Origin: Methanoregula sp. PtaB.Bin085
GTDB taxonomy: Archaea; Halobacteriota; Methanomicrobia; Methanomicrobiales; Methanospirillaceae
Assembly: GCF_002067035.1 (NCBI RefSeq)
Contig: NZ_MVQB01000046.1
Coordinates: 62,001 to 126,000 of the forward strand
Reading direction: 5' to 3'
Length of the DNA stretch: 64,000 bases
The notes beneath the pieces were generated by a model that saw only the letters and a program-made list of their open reading frames with translations, was not told the origin of the DNA and made no database searches. The translations under genes were made by a program, and so were the position numbers. Each line of letters opens with the position of its first letter. Positions within the stretch are counted from its first letter, which is position 1. This document shows, one piece after another, positions 46,038 to 55,542 of this stretch.

Positions 46038-49000
46038 ATGATCCCGATCCTCTACGTGGACGACGAGCCGGCCCTCCTTGAGGTCACGAAAATCTCCCTG
46101 GAGACAGGCGGGGAATTCGCTGTCGATACCTGCCTTTCTGCCGAAGAGGCCCTGCACCGGCTCGGCAGCGTCTCCTACGAAGCGATCATCTCCGATTACC
46201 AGATGCCGGGCATGGACGGCCTCCGGTTTTTAAAAGTCCTTCGGGAACGGTTCCCGCACATGCCGTTCATCCTCTTCACCGGCAAGGGGCGGGAGGAAGT
46301 GGCCATCGAGGCGCTTAACTCCGGCGCTGACTTCTACGTACAGAAGGGCGGCGAGCCAAAAAGCCAGTTCGCGGAGCTCAAAAACAAGGTCACCCAGCTG
46401 GTCCGGCGGCGTGCTGCGGAGAAGGCTCTTGCCGAATCGCAGGAAAAGTACCGCGACCTTGTCGAGAACCTCAATGAGGTCCCGTATATCATCGATACTG
46501 CCGGGATCATCAGGTACATCAGCCCGATGGTCCGGCAGTTCGGCTACACGGCAGAGGAAGTAACCGGACGACCGGTCATGGACTTTGTCGTTGCAGAGGA
46601 CCGGTTCGACATCATCCGGCGTATGGAGGGTATCCGTGACGGTGATGCAAAGCCCTACGTGTTCCGGATACGATCACGCGACGGGAAGGTCATCTGGATC
46701 AGCGGCTCCAGCCGGCCGTTCTACGAGAACGGGCGCTTTGCCGGTATCCGCGGCGTGATGACGGATTTTACCGCCCGGAAATATATGGAGGAGGCACTGG
46801 AGGAAAGCGAGGGACACTACCGTGGCATCTTCGACAACGCGCCGATGGGGATCTTCCACTCCGCGGCGGAAGGGGAGCTCCTGGACGTGAACCCGGCCCT
46901 TGCGAGGATGTTCGGCTACGACTCGCCCGAAGACGTTGTCACAACGGTTAACCGGGATGGCGGCACAGCGACTCTCTACGCTGAGCCGGATAAACGGCCC
47001 GACTTTATCCGGATGGCGAAGGAGACCGGGGGGTGGGTGAACACCGAGGTCAGGTTCCGGAAAAAGGACGGGAACGTTTTCACCGCATCGATGACGTTCC
47101 GACAGTTCCGGGATCGTGATGGCAGGGCTGAGCTCGAGGGTTTCGTAGTCGATATCACCGAAAGCCGGAAGGCACAGGCACGCATTGCAGCGAGCGAGCG
47201 GCGGTACCGGAACGTCTTTGAATCGGCAGGAGATGCAATGCTGGTGATCGACGGGAGAACTGGGGATATTCTTGATGCGAACCGGGCGGCGCTCGTTCTG
47301 TACAGATACGCCCTGGAAGAGATCCGCGGGATGAAGTTCCCTGACCTTCTCGCACCGGCACCTGACCAGGCCTCTGTATCAAAGGGAGGGTTCGATCCTG
47401 CCCAGTACCACCGGAAAAAGGACGGCGTGGTATTTCCGGTTGAGGTAACCGAAAGCACCTATCCCCAGAAGAACCGGACCATCTCAATCATGAGCATCCG
47501 CGATGTTACCAGCCGGAAAGAAGCGGAGGACCGGGTCCTTGCCACCCGCCGCATGTATGTCGTGCTCTCCCGGGTCAGCGCGGCAATCGTCCGGGTCCGC
47601 GACCTCGAGACCCTGCTCCGGGAAATCTGCCGGATCGCCGTGGAAGACGGGCACTTCCGGATGGCCTGGGTCGGCCTGATCGACCGGGAGAAGCAGCTGA
47701 TCAGCCCGGTTGCCCACGCGGGGTACGAGGACGGATACCTTGCAGCGCTCCGCATCCCGCTCGACGCATCGCCGGAGGGGAACGGCCCGACCGGCAGTGC
47801 GTTCCGGTCGGGCGTTCACATCATCACATCCGACATTGCCACTGATCCCCGGATGGAACCCTGGCGCGGGGAAGCGATACAACGGGGCTATCGCTCCTCT
47901 GCGGCGTTCCCGTTCAGCCTTCACGGCGAGGTTGTCGGAGTCATCAACCTGTACGCCGCCGAGCCCGGGTTCTTCACGGAAACGGAGGTCGCGCTCATGA
48001 CCGAGATCGCCGATGACGTCTCGTTTGCGCTTGGCCTGCTGGACGAACAGGCCCGCAGGGCCCGGGCGGAGAAGGCTCTTGCCGGCAGCGAGGAGCATGC
48101 CCGGTTCCTTGCCGGAATCCTCGGGATGTCGTCCCAGCCGTTCTATGTAGGGTACGCGGACGGGAGGTTCGGGATCGTGAACCCGGCGTTCTGCGACCTG
48201 CTCGGGTACTCGGAAACGGAGATCCGGGCACTCACATGGAAAGATCTCACGCCCCCGGAATTTTCAGAACCGGAAGAGAAAGAACTTGCCGGGCTCATCT
48301 CCACCGGTATTCCGCGGAGGTACGAGAAAGAATTCCTGCGAAAGGACAAAACCCGCGTGCCGGTCGAGATCTTCGCTCACCGGACCGTCGACAGCGGCGG
48401 TAACCTCCGGTACTTCTACTCGTTTGTTACCGATATCTCGGAACGTCGTCAGATTCTCGCGGCGTCTGCAACGGCACGGCGGGAATGGGAGACGATCTTC
48501 TCTGCGATCGGGAATCCTGCCGTTATTCTCGATCCATCCCGGACTATCCTCGAGGCCAACGATACGATCCTCCGGCTCACCGGGAAGACCCGGGACGAGC
48601 TGCGGACCATGAAGTGCTGGCAGGTGTTCCACGGTCCGCGCTGCACCGGCCCGCCGGAGGGCTGTCCGTTCACCCGGATGAGGGAGACCGGCCGGCTGGA
48701 GACTGCCTCCATTGAGGTCCAGGTTTTTGGCGGAACGTACCTTATTTCATGCACCCCGGTGACGGACGATGCCGGCAACCTCGAACGTGTCATCCATATC
48801 GCAACGGATATCACGCCCCTCAAGCGTGCGGAGCAGGCCATGTCTGACAGCGAAGCGAGGTACCGCACCATCTTTGAGAAATCAACGGACGCTGTCATCC
48901 TCATGAACGGGACGATCCTTGACTGCAATCCTGCAGCTGAGCGCCTCTGGGGCCTCCGTCGCGAGCAGATCATCGGCCACGACCACGCGGAGTTCTCCCC

Positions 49001-50630
49001 TCCCGTCCAGCCCGATGGCACCGTATCGGCGGAAGCTGCGGCAACCTATACCCTCGCTGCTTACGAATGGGGGACCCAGTTCTTCCCGTGGCAGTACCGG
49101 AACAGCGACGGCCGGCTGCTCGATACGGACGTGTCCCTGTCCTCGGTCACCGTTGGCGGGGAGCGCCGGCTGATTGCGATCATACGGGACGTCACCGCCC
49201 GCCGGCATGCTGAGGAGGAGATCGAAAAGAGCGAGCAGACCCTCCGCCTGATCACGGATTCGGTCTCGGACATGGTCTGGCTGATGGATCTCAATCTCAC
49301 GCCAGTATTCATCAACCCGTCCGTGGCGCGGCTCCGGGGATACACGCTCGAGGAGCTCGAGCAGGTCCCGCTTGTCAACCGCCTGTCCCCGGAATCGGCG
49401 GCGATCGTGCTCTCGATGCGGGACGATCTCGTGCAAAAGGCTCACACGACCGGAAAAGCGCCCGATCCCGTTACTGTCGATCTGGAATTCTGCAAAAAAG
49501 ACGGCAGCACGTTCTGGAGCGAGAACATTTTCTCGCTCATATGCGACGATGAGGGAAGACCGGTCCGGATTCTTGGCGTCGGGCGTGACATCACGGAACG
49601 CAAGCAGCTTGAGAACCAGATCCGCCGTCTCGCGTCGTTCCCGGAGCTGAACCCGGAGCCGGTCATCGAGATCAACCAGAACCGGGAGATAACGTATGCC
49701 AACCCGGCATGCCTGACCTGGCTTGAGAACCTGAAAATGCCCGGCAACCCGGCAGCATTCCTGCCAAAAGATATCGCAGAGATTGCCCGGTCGCTCAAAG
49801 AGTCCCCGTCGGGATTTATCACCCGCGAAGTGACGGTCGGCGAAGCGGTTTTCGAAGAATCCCTGACGCTCTCACCGGGAGGACGTGCCGTACGGATCTA
49901 TGCCCATGATATCACCAGCCGGTTTCGGGAGAACGGCGCTCTTACCCGTGCGAACCGGAAACTGCACCTGCTGAGCGGTATTACACGCCACGATATCCGC
50001 AACCGGCTCACGGCGGTGCTTGGCTATCTCGAGCTGGCAAAGAGCTCGACCAGCGACGCGACCCTCCTTGAATACCTGTCCCGGACGGAGATTGCTGCCG
50101 TCGCGATCCGGCACCAGATCGAGTATACCAAGGAGTATGAGAATCTCGGCAGCAGCGTCCCCCGGTGGCAGGATATTTCATCCCTGATTGATTCGGCCTC
50201 CGGCCAGTTCGATCTCCATGGCACCCGGCTGGAGAACGATGTGGAGGGTGTCATGATCTATGCCGATCCCATGATCGGGCGTGTCATACATCATCTCATC
50301 GACAACGCCCTCCGGCATGGGGGACCGTCCCTCACGCGTATCCGCTTCTCCGGCTCGGTCACGCCCGGAGGGTACGTCCTTGTCTGCGAGAACGATGGTG
50401 CCGGGATCGCAAAAAAGGACAAGGCCGCGATATTCAGGCGGGTTGTTACCGGGGATACGAAGATGGGCCTGTTCCTGATGCAGGAGATCCTCGCGCTGAC
50501 CCTGATAACCGTCAGGGAGACTGGCGATCCGGAGAAGGGTGCCCGGTTCGAGATGACCGTGCCGCCGGGCGCGTACCGGATTACCGGGGATACCAACGAA
50601 GAATTGTTTGAAAATCCCGGCGGGATCTGA
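46038..50630 (+). CDS. Giant receiver/PAS/GAF hybrid histidine kinase (1,530 residues)
   Basis: It starts with a receiver (phosphoacceptor Asp53 in ISDYQMPGMDG), followed by about eight PAS domains (near residues 140, 265, 390, 690, 815, 945, 1075 and 1200) and one GAF domain after the third (~510-680, GPTGSAFRSG, INLYAAEPGFFT). The kinase end has an RHDIRNRLTAVLGYLEL phosphoacceptor, N-box HLIDNALRHGG and G1 ENDGAGIAKKD. One PAS has a CWQVFHG...CTGPP..CPF cysteine pattern seen in metal- or heme-related PAS domains. There is no membrane segment, so it is cytoplasmic. It begins 98 nt after the response regulator. Confidence 0.9.
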   Translation: MIPILYVDDEPALLEVTKISLETGGEFAVDTCLSAEEALHRLGSVSYEAIISDYQMPGMDGLRFLKVLRERFPHMPFILFTGKGREEVAIEALNSGADFYVQKGGEPKSQFAELKNKVTQLVRRRAAEKALAESQEKYRDLVENLNEVPYIIDTAGIIRYISPMVRQFGYTAEEVTGRPVMDFVVAEDRFDIIRRMEGIRDGDAKPYVFRIRSRDGKVIWISGSSRPFYENGRFAGIRGVMTDFTARKYMEEALEESEGHYRGIFDNAPMGIFHSAAEGELLDVNPALARMFGYDSPEDVVTTVNRDGGTATLYAEPDKRPDFIRMAKETGGWVNTEVRFRKKDGNVFTASMTFRQFRDRDGRAELEGFVVDITESRKAQARIAASERRYRNVFESAGDAMLVIDGRTGDILDANRAALVLYRYALEEIRGMKFPDLLAPAPDQASVSKGGFDPAQYHRKKDGVVFPVEVTESTYPQKNRTISIMSIRDVTSRKEAEDRVLATRRMYVVLSRVSAAIVRVRDLETLLREICRIAVEDGHFRMAWVGLIDREKQLISPVAHAGYEDGYLAALRIPLDASPEGNGPTGSAFRSGVHIITSDIATDPRMEPWRGEAIQRGYRSSAAFPFSLHGEVVGVINLYAAEPGFFTETEVALMTEIADDVSFALGLLDEQARRARAEKALAGSEEHARFLAGILGMSSQPFYVGYADGRFGIVNPAFCDLLGYSETEIRALTWKDLTPPEFSEPEEKELAGLISTGIPRRYEKEFLRKDKTRVPVEIFAHRTVDSGGNLRYFYSFVTDISERRQILAASATARREWETIFSAIGNPAVILDPSRTILEANDTILRLTGKTRDELRTMKCWQVFHGPRCTGPPEGCPFTRMRETGRLETASIEVQVFGGTYLISCTPVTDDAGNLERVIHIATDITPLKRAEQAMSDSEARYRTIFEKSTDAVILMNGTILDCNPAAERLWGLRREQIIGHDHAEFSPPVQPDGTVSAEAAATYTLAAYEWGTQFFPWQYRNSDGRLLDTDVSLSSVTVGGERRLIAIIRDVTARRHAEEEIEKSEQTLRLITDSVSDMVWLMDLNLTPVFINPSVARLRGYTLEELEQVPLVNRLSPESAAIVLSMRDDLVQKAHTTGKAPDPVTVDLEFCKKDGSTFWSENIFSLICDDEGRPVRILGVGRDITERKQLENQIRRLASFPELNPEPVIEINQNREITYANPACLTWLENLKMPGNPAAFLPKDIAEIARSLKESPSGFITREVTVGEAVFEESLTLSPGGRAVRIYAHDITSRFRENGALTRANRKLHLLSGITRHDIRNRLTAVLGYLELAKSSTSDATLLEYLSRTEIAAVAIRHQIEYTKEYENLGSSVPRWQDISSLIDSASGQFDLHGTRLENDVEGVMIYADPMIGRVIHHLIDNALRHGGPSLTRIRFSGSVTPGGYVLVCENDGAGIAKKDKAAIFRRVVTGDTKMGLFLMQEILALTLITVRETGDPEKGARFEMTVPPGAYRITGDTNEELFENPGGI

Positions 50631-50965
50631 TGGGGTGCTCCTCAAAGAGATGACCGGTTTTTTCCCGTGCATTTTCCCTGTCGATTGCTGCTTTTCCGGA
50701 TGCCGGATAATCCGCTGCCGGAAACCTGGTTCACCGGACCCTGTCATTATCTGACCCGAAACAACCGGCTGCTGATTGAGAAAAACCGGTTTTATCAGGG
50801 TCATGGGAGAATTCCGTCACGGCTGGATCATCTCTGATGCCATGCACCGGTGACGTGCATATATTGATATTTCTCCATCCGATTCAGTACAATCAGGCTC
50901 TCATCACTCCGGTGGATCTCCCTGAGATAACCAACGGAGCTGATGCGGGAAGATGAGTGGTTTAA
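50631..50965. other. 335-nt gap, probable promoter only
   Basis: No gene. CATATATTGATATTT at ~50856-50870 is a TATA-like promoter about 100 nt before the next start codon. A weak inverted repeat lies near 50690-50720. Confidence 0.4.
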
Positions 50966-51550
50966 ATGAAACAGATAAAAGCGGGTTTATTGGTATTATT
51001 CCTCGTACTTCTCGTTTCCAGCGCAGGTGCTGCAGGCGGGAACGGCGCCGGTGCCGGGATGAAGACTCTTGAGGCGGCAGGTCTGACAAGTATGGATACC
51101 TGGTATAGTTTTGACTGGGGCAGCGGGGTACCGGCTCCAGCCATCCCTTCGTTCCCTTATTCGGGTGAAGTCGAGAGCCGGCTTATCGTAACGGATGCGT
51201 ACAATCCCGGAGACCAGTTCAAGGTGTATGACGGCCAGGTCCTCCTTGGCGTAACCTCGCCACCGGTTCCTCCGGTTAACTTCCCCCCGTACTGGACCGG
51301 CGACCCGGACACGGCATATGCCACCAGCGAATTCAGCAAGGGATGCTTTAATGTCGCGCCCGGCAGGCACGAATTCTTTGTTGAAGCAGTCCAGAATCCA
51401 TGGGGTTCCGGCACAGGCTATCTCCGGATCGAAGCGGGTTCCTGTCCAACAACCCCTGCACCTGAGTTCCCCACCCTCTTCCTCCCGCTGGCGTTCATTG
51501 CCGGCCTGCTCGGAGCGGTGCTCATTATCCGGGGTAGGCAGAACTCCTGA
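50966..51550 (+). CDS. Secreted surface protein with PEF-CTERM-like sorting signal
   Basis: A signal peptide (LLVLFLVLLVSSAGAAGG) is followed by a ~140-residue beta-rich domain (DAYNPGDQFKVYDGQVLLG; APGRHEFFVEAVQNPWG). It ends with PAPEFPTLFLPL, a hydrophobic helix (AFIAGLLGAVLII) and a basic tail RGRQNS. That is the PEF-CTERM layout processed by archaeosortases in Methanomicrobia (family knowledge). The mature domain is otherwise unassigned. Confidence 0.8.
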   Translation: MKQIKAGLLVLFLVLLVSSAGAAGGNGAGAGMKTLEAAGLTSMDTWYSFDWGSGVPAPAIPSFPYSGEVESRLIVTDAYNPGDQFKVYDGQVLLGVTSPPVPPVNFPPYWTGDPDTAYATSEFSKGCFNVAPGRHEFFVEAVQNPWGSGTGYLRIEAGSCPTTPAPEFPTLFLPLAFIAGLLGAVLIIRGRQNS

Positions 51551-51551
51551 T

Positions 51552-51583
51552 CCTTTTTTTTTGTTTTTAAAAAAAAGAATTGC
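51552..51583 (+). terminator. T-rich terminator after the PEF-CTERM gene
   Basis: A run of T residues (CCTTTTTTTTTTG then TTTTT) directly follows the stop and is followed by an A-run, so it can also pair. Archaeal termination needs mainly a T-run. Confidence 0.45.
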
Positions 51584-51703
51584 CGGGTATCGTACGAATT
51601 TTGAAAATACGATGAATTTTTTGTGTCCACCTCTGCACTCATCATCCATCCCGGAAAATATTTCGCAATCTATTTCCCGCCCCGCACCGATTTTTTCCAT
51701 CGC

Positions 51704-52378
51704 ATGACCGCACGCCCTTTCACTGAGCGCCGGAGGTGGCAGCTGAGCGCAGCGGTGGCGCTGGTGCTGCTGCTCGCGATGGCGATGGCGGCGGGGTGCA
51801 TGTCGCATGTGCCGGATGATTCGGATTCCGTGAACCACCTGAACCTTATATCAGAAAACGCACGTTATACCTTTTTTATTGCGAATAACAGCGGGATGAA
51901 CGGCGAGCTTGATTCATACAGAATTCATAATTCAACGGAATTGCCTGTTCCTTCGGAAATCAAAAAATACGACATAGTCAGGATTGATACCAGATCGCTG
52001 GAAGAACAACTGAAATCCGGTAAGGAAATCACTCTCGTCCTGAAAGGAAAAGACTACCCGATGGAATTATCCCGGATCCCATCAGTAAACACGGCAAATT
52101 CTGATGATGATACCAGCATCGTAAGCTATCACGGTCATCTCAGGGGGACACAGAGTGATGTCATGCTCTTCGTAAGTCAGAATTATCTCAGTGGTTCTGT
52201 GTTACTGGGCGGCGAAACATACGGGATCGATTTCGTCTCAGGGAAAAAGGGCGGTGAGCCCGGTGAGAACCTCGCTGGATACCCATTGCACATCATCTAT
52301 AATGAAAAAGATGTCGATTACCGGAATTTTTCAATCGATGCTCCGCCCCATTTTCCGCCGGCTGAATTCAAGCAGTAA
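51704..52378 (+). CDS. Lipoprotein resembling a metalloprotease propeptide, protease domain absent
   Basis: A lipoprotein signal (AAVALVLLLAMAMAAGC) is followed by ~190 residues. The segment SYHGHLRGTQSDVMLFVSQ and the following GSVLLGGETYGIDF resemble the M12B/reprolysin propeptide pattern (RGHV..D..S.VALS...GL.G.I..GG..Y.I), and the middle KYDIVRIDTRSLEEQL also fits. The protein ends at 52378 with no HExxH zinc site, and none follows in any nearby frame. The start at 51704 gives a normal signal; an in-frame ATG at 51623 does not. Confidence 0.6.
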   Translation: MTARPFTERRRWQLSAAVALVLLLAMAMAAGCMSHVPDDSDSVNHLNLISENARYTFFIANNSGMNGELDSYRIHNSTELPVPSEIKKYDIVRIDTRSLEEQLKSGKEITLVLKGKDYPMELSRIPSVNTANSDDDTSIVSYHGHLRGTQSDVMLFVSQNYLSGSVLLGGETYGIDFVSGKKGGEPGENLAGYPLHIIYNEKDVDYRNFSIDAPPHFPPAEFKQ

Positions 52379-52521
52379 AATGAGAATCTTCCGTAAATTC
52401 ACGGTCTGATAAAAATAAATCCTGTTCTCCCGCTCTCATCGATTTACCCGGTTCCAGCTCCGGACTTCGATGGAAATTGAAACAGCCCTGCAGGGATAGC
52501 AGTCCGGAAAAAAAGAGATTT

Positions 52522-54360
52522 TCAGATATACCGCGCCTTCATCGAAAGCTTCCGCGGCGTGTACAGCGGCCGGAACGGCTTGCCCTCAACATCCTTCTTC
52601 ACGGCAGTGATCAGTGCATCGACCGTCATCTGCTCCTTGAACGGCTTGTTGGGCTGCGATTTCTTCCGGACAGTGATGGTCAGCTTCTTCGAGCTCATCT
52701 CCTCGTCGCCGACAACCACCACGTACGGGACCCAGTCCATGCCGGCCTCGCGGACCTTCTTGCCCATGGTCTCGTTCCGGTCGTCCATGTCGCACCGGAT
52801 ATTTGCCGCGTTGATGGTCTTCACGAGATCTTCGGCAAACGCGAGGTGCTTCTCGGTGACCGGCACGACGCGGACCTGCGAGGGCGAGAGCCAGGTCGGG
52901 AGGGCGGGGACCGGCTGGGTGGAGATGTTCTCGAGGATGGCGCACAGCACGCGCTCGACGCTGCCCGTGGGCGAGCAGTGGAGGATGGGCGGGTGGACCG
53001 GGGTGCCGTCCTCCTTGTGGTATTTTATGTTGAACCGGGTCGAGCTCTCGACATCGATCTGGACGGTCGGGTTCTCGATCGGGCGCTTCTGGCCGTCGAT
53101 GGCCGCAAGGTCGATCTTGGCAACCCAGTAGTGGACGCGGTCGGAGAGGATCTCAATCAGCATCGGGCAGTCGGAGTCCTTCACGATCTTCTTCACCCAC
53201 GCTTCGTTCTGGGCATAGAAGTCCTTCGTGCACCGGAAGGCGGCAACGAGCTCGGTCTCGAAGTCCCTGCCGGTCTGCCAGCCCATCGCAAGCTGGTCCT
53301 CGAAGCACTTCAGGGCCTGCGGCATGTCGAGGCAGAGCGAGTGCATGTCGGGCATCGTGAACGCACGCAGGCGCTTGAGCCCGATGACCTCGCCCTTCTG
53401 CTCGTGCCGGAAGGAGTAGGTCGAGAGCTCGTACATCTTCATCGGCAGGTTGTTGGGCGAGATGTGCATGTCCCGCATGATCGAGAACATGCCGAAGCAG
53501 GCCGCGAACCGGAGCATCATATCGCGGTTGTTGGACTTGAAGCGATACTGCCGCTCGCCGAACTTGTCCGCGTGCTCGAAGATGGCCTTGTCGCCAAGAT
53601 CATACATGACCGGAGTCTCGACCGGCGTACCGCCGTACTCGAGCACCATCCGGAGCACGTAGTCCGCGAGCAGGTCGCGGAGGAGCTTGCCCTTCGGCAT
53701 CCAGCGCAGGCAGCCGACATCGGACGCGGGCTCGTAGTCCACGAGCTCCTTGCCCCGCATCAGTTCGACATGGGCAGGCTCGCCGCCGACCGGGGTCGCG
53801 ATACCAAGCTCCTTCTTCACCAGGCACCCGAACGGGGAATCGTCGAGATACTCCTTGTAATCGTGCTTCTTGCCGTCCGGAGTGAGCACGAACCAGTCGT
53901 GGGTAACCTCCTTCTTTGCCGGCTTTGCCGCCCCTTCCTCACCACCCGGCACGATGGTCTTGGACAGCTCGGAGAGCGGGTGGCCCTTGCACGAGAGTTT
54001 GAATGCCTTGTACCAGCCGAACGGCGCACGCTTGACGGAAAGGCCGTCGGCCTCGAGCCCGGCCTTGAGCGAGTCGAGCACGGTGACGGCAGTCTTGGGC
54101 GACGCGAGATCGCTCGAGAGATGGGCGTACGGGTAGAGGAGGACCCTGTCCACGTTGACCTGCCCGGCGGTCTTTTTTATCTCCGCGATGCCCTGCAGGA
54201 CAACGCCCTCAAGGTCTTCCTCATCGATCGATTCCACGGCACAGAAAACGGTGAGTGTCTCCTCGTCCCTGTCCGAGAGGACGGAACACTCCTCTGCCAT
54301 CTTTGTCTTCTTTTTTGCTTCGTATTCGATGTAATCTGAATGAATGAGAAGAAGTCGCAT
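52522..54360 (-). CDS. thrS: Threonyl-tRNA synthetase, archaeal type
   Basis: The 612-residue enzyme has the archaeal N-terminal editing domain ([22 protein letters not shown]-like, removes mischarged serine). The class II catalytic core follows (motif-2-like [20 protein letters not shown], motif 3 [11 protein letters not shown]) and the anticodon-binding domain (PSQVRVVPV). Length matches the archaeal form. A TATA-like TATAATATA lies at ~54410-54420 on the minus strand, about 55 nt upstream. Confidence 0.95.
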   Translation of the reverse strand: MRLLLIHSDYIEYEAKKKTKMAEECSVLSDRDEETLTVFCAVESIDEEDLEGVVLQGIAEIKKTAGQVNVDRVLLYPYAHLSSDLASPKTAVTVLDSLKAGLEADGLSVKRAPFGWYKAFKLSCKGHPLSELSKTIVPGGEEGAAKPAKKEVTHDWFVLTPDGKKHDYKEYLDDSPFGCLVKKELGIATPVGGEPAHVELMRGKELVDYEPASDVGCLRWMPKGKLLRDLLADYVLRMVLEYGGTPVETPVMYDLGDKAIFEHADKFGERQYRFKSNNRDMMLRFAACFGMFSIMRDMHISPNNLPMKMYELSTYSFRHEQKGEVIGLKRLRAFTMPDMHSLCLDMPQALKCFEDQLAMGWQTGRDFETELVAAFRCTKDFYAQNEAWVKKIVKDSDCPMLIEILSDRVHYWVAKIDLAAIDGQKRPIENPTVQIDVESSTRFNIKYHKEDGTPVHPPILHCSPTGSVERVLCAILENISTQPVPALPTWLSPSQVRVVPVTEKHLAFAEDLVKTINAANIRCDMDDRNETMGKKVREAGMDWVPYVVVVGDEEMSSKKLTITVRKKSQPNKPFKEQMTVDALITAVKKDVEGKPFRPLYTPRKLSMKARYI

Positions 54361-54797
54361 GAATTCATCTCCGGTCCGGTAGGATCATCCGTATAAAATG
54401 GGTTTTTCTGCTATATTATAGTGGGTAATCTGTTCTGGCGGAGGAACAGTCGGATACAGATCGAGAAGAAGGAAAGAATGAGCAATAATTTCCCGAAAAT
54501 TTAAAAAAATACGACTCCTCCTCGCCTCAGGGTTGCTCCGTTGGGAAAAATGTAAAAAACCCGTGGACTTATGAGCATACCCACCCCCTTCGGGGGTCGG
54601 TGCGACGCCTCGTCGGGTCGCGCTTGGGCAGATTACCAGGTCTCGTACTCATGAAGATACACGGTAATCGAAGCCGCCGCGGGGCGTCCTTTGGGGCGGC
54701 GGCCGTTCATCATAACCGGGGGTATGGGGGCATCAGCCCCCATCATTGAAAAATCAAGAAAGAATACGAAAAATAGTAGTTCCGGTCGAGTACCCGG
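54361..54797. other. 437-nt gap between thrS and dcd with repeat copy B
   Basis: It holds the thrS promoter (~54394-54421) and the multi-hairpin element at 54572-54746. No gene. Confidence 0.5.
54572..54746 (-). repeat. Interspersed multi-hairpin element, copy B (inverted)
   Basis: Read on the minus strand this copy begins GATGGGGGCTGATGCCCCCA and then follows copy A through the GATGAACGGCCGCCGCCCC stem, GGTAATCTGCCCA, GACGAGGCG and the final CCCCCGAAGGGGGTGGG. Differences are mostly scattered and partly compensatory in the stems (for example CCCCGCGGGG against CCCCCGAAGGGGG), which suggests that structure is kept. It lies downstream of dcd and upstream of thrS. Confidence 0.75.
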
Positions 54798-55355
54798 TTA
54801 TTCCTTCTTCTTGTTCGCGTGGTACCGGGAGAGCGTTGCCTGCTGCTGGTCCATGTATTTCGCATCGGCCTTACTGTAATACGGATTAACTGCCCGCTCG
54901 GTGGTGTAGAAGACGAGCTGGCCGATCGGCATGCCGGCATACACTTTCACCGGCCGGGTGTTGACATTGCACATCTCCAGCGTGATCGTGCCGCGGAACC
55001 CGGCATCGATCCAGCCACCGGTCTGGTGGAGCGTGACACCGAGCCGGGCGATGCTTGACTTGCCCTCGATGGTGGCGACAATGTTGTCCGGAAGCTCAAT
55101 GCACTCCAGCGTCCGGGCGAGGACAAACGCGCCTGGCTGTATTACGAACTCGTCCGCCTCGGTCTCTTCGACACCGGTTGTGATCGATTTTTTATCGCGG
55201 GGATCGATGACCTTGTCCGAAGATTTGTACCAGATGAAGTGGTTGCCGAGCCGGATGTCGATGGAGTTCGGCTGCACCAGGCTTTTGTCGTACGGTTTGA
55301 TTTTAATGTGCTCCCGTTCGATGCGGTCGAGGAGCTGCCAGTCAACGAGAATCAT
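54798..55355 (-). CDS. dcd: dCTP deaminase
   Basis: The 185-residue trimeric enzyme makes dUTP from dCTP for thymidylate synthesis. It has [19 protein letters not shown], the catalytic region [20 protein letters not shown] with its Glu just before, and [10 protein letters not shown], all diagnostic. [12 protein letters not shown] at 55355 is the proper start; in-frame codons up to 55400 add residues unlike the family. Confidence 0.93.
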   Translation of the reverse strand: MILVDWQLLDRIEREHIKIKPYDKSLVQPNSIDIRLGNHFIWYKSSDKVIDPRDKKSITTGVEETEADEFVIQPGAFVLARTLECIELPDNIVATIEGKSSIARLGVTLHQTGGWIDAGFRGTITLEMCNVNTRPVKVYAGMPIGQLVFYTTERAVNPYYSKADAKYMDQQQATLSRYHANKKKE

Positions 55356-55430
55356 CGGCACATGTATGGGGTTTTTCAGGAGATAAGGGATTAGGTGCAA
55401 TATCCAGGCTTTTTATCCGGTGTCTGATGA

Positions 55431-55498
55431 GGATTGACCCCCGCCGCCCCCGACGGGGCGCCCCCGCGGCGGGCAGATTACCGGTTTCCTCTGGCCGG
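55431..55498 (+). repeat. Short copy of the hairpin element, copy C
   Basis: It has the CCGCCGCC...GCGGCGG stem and, next to it, GCAGATTACCGGTTTCCT. The last part is nearly the same as in copy D (ATTACCGGTTTCCT). The outer hairpins of copies A and B are absent. Confidence 0.6.
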
Positions 55499-55542
55499 CT
55501 TTTATATCTTCATTTCAGGCAGAAGAGATCTGGAAAACCCGT

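Noticed and set aside
52477-54339. 620-codon plus-strand ORF opposite thrS
   Set aside because: Complement of the threonyl-tRNA synthetase gene with no recognisable motif.
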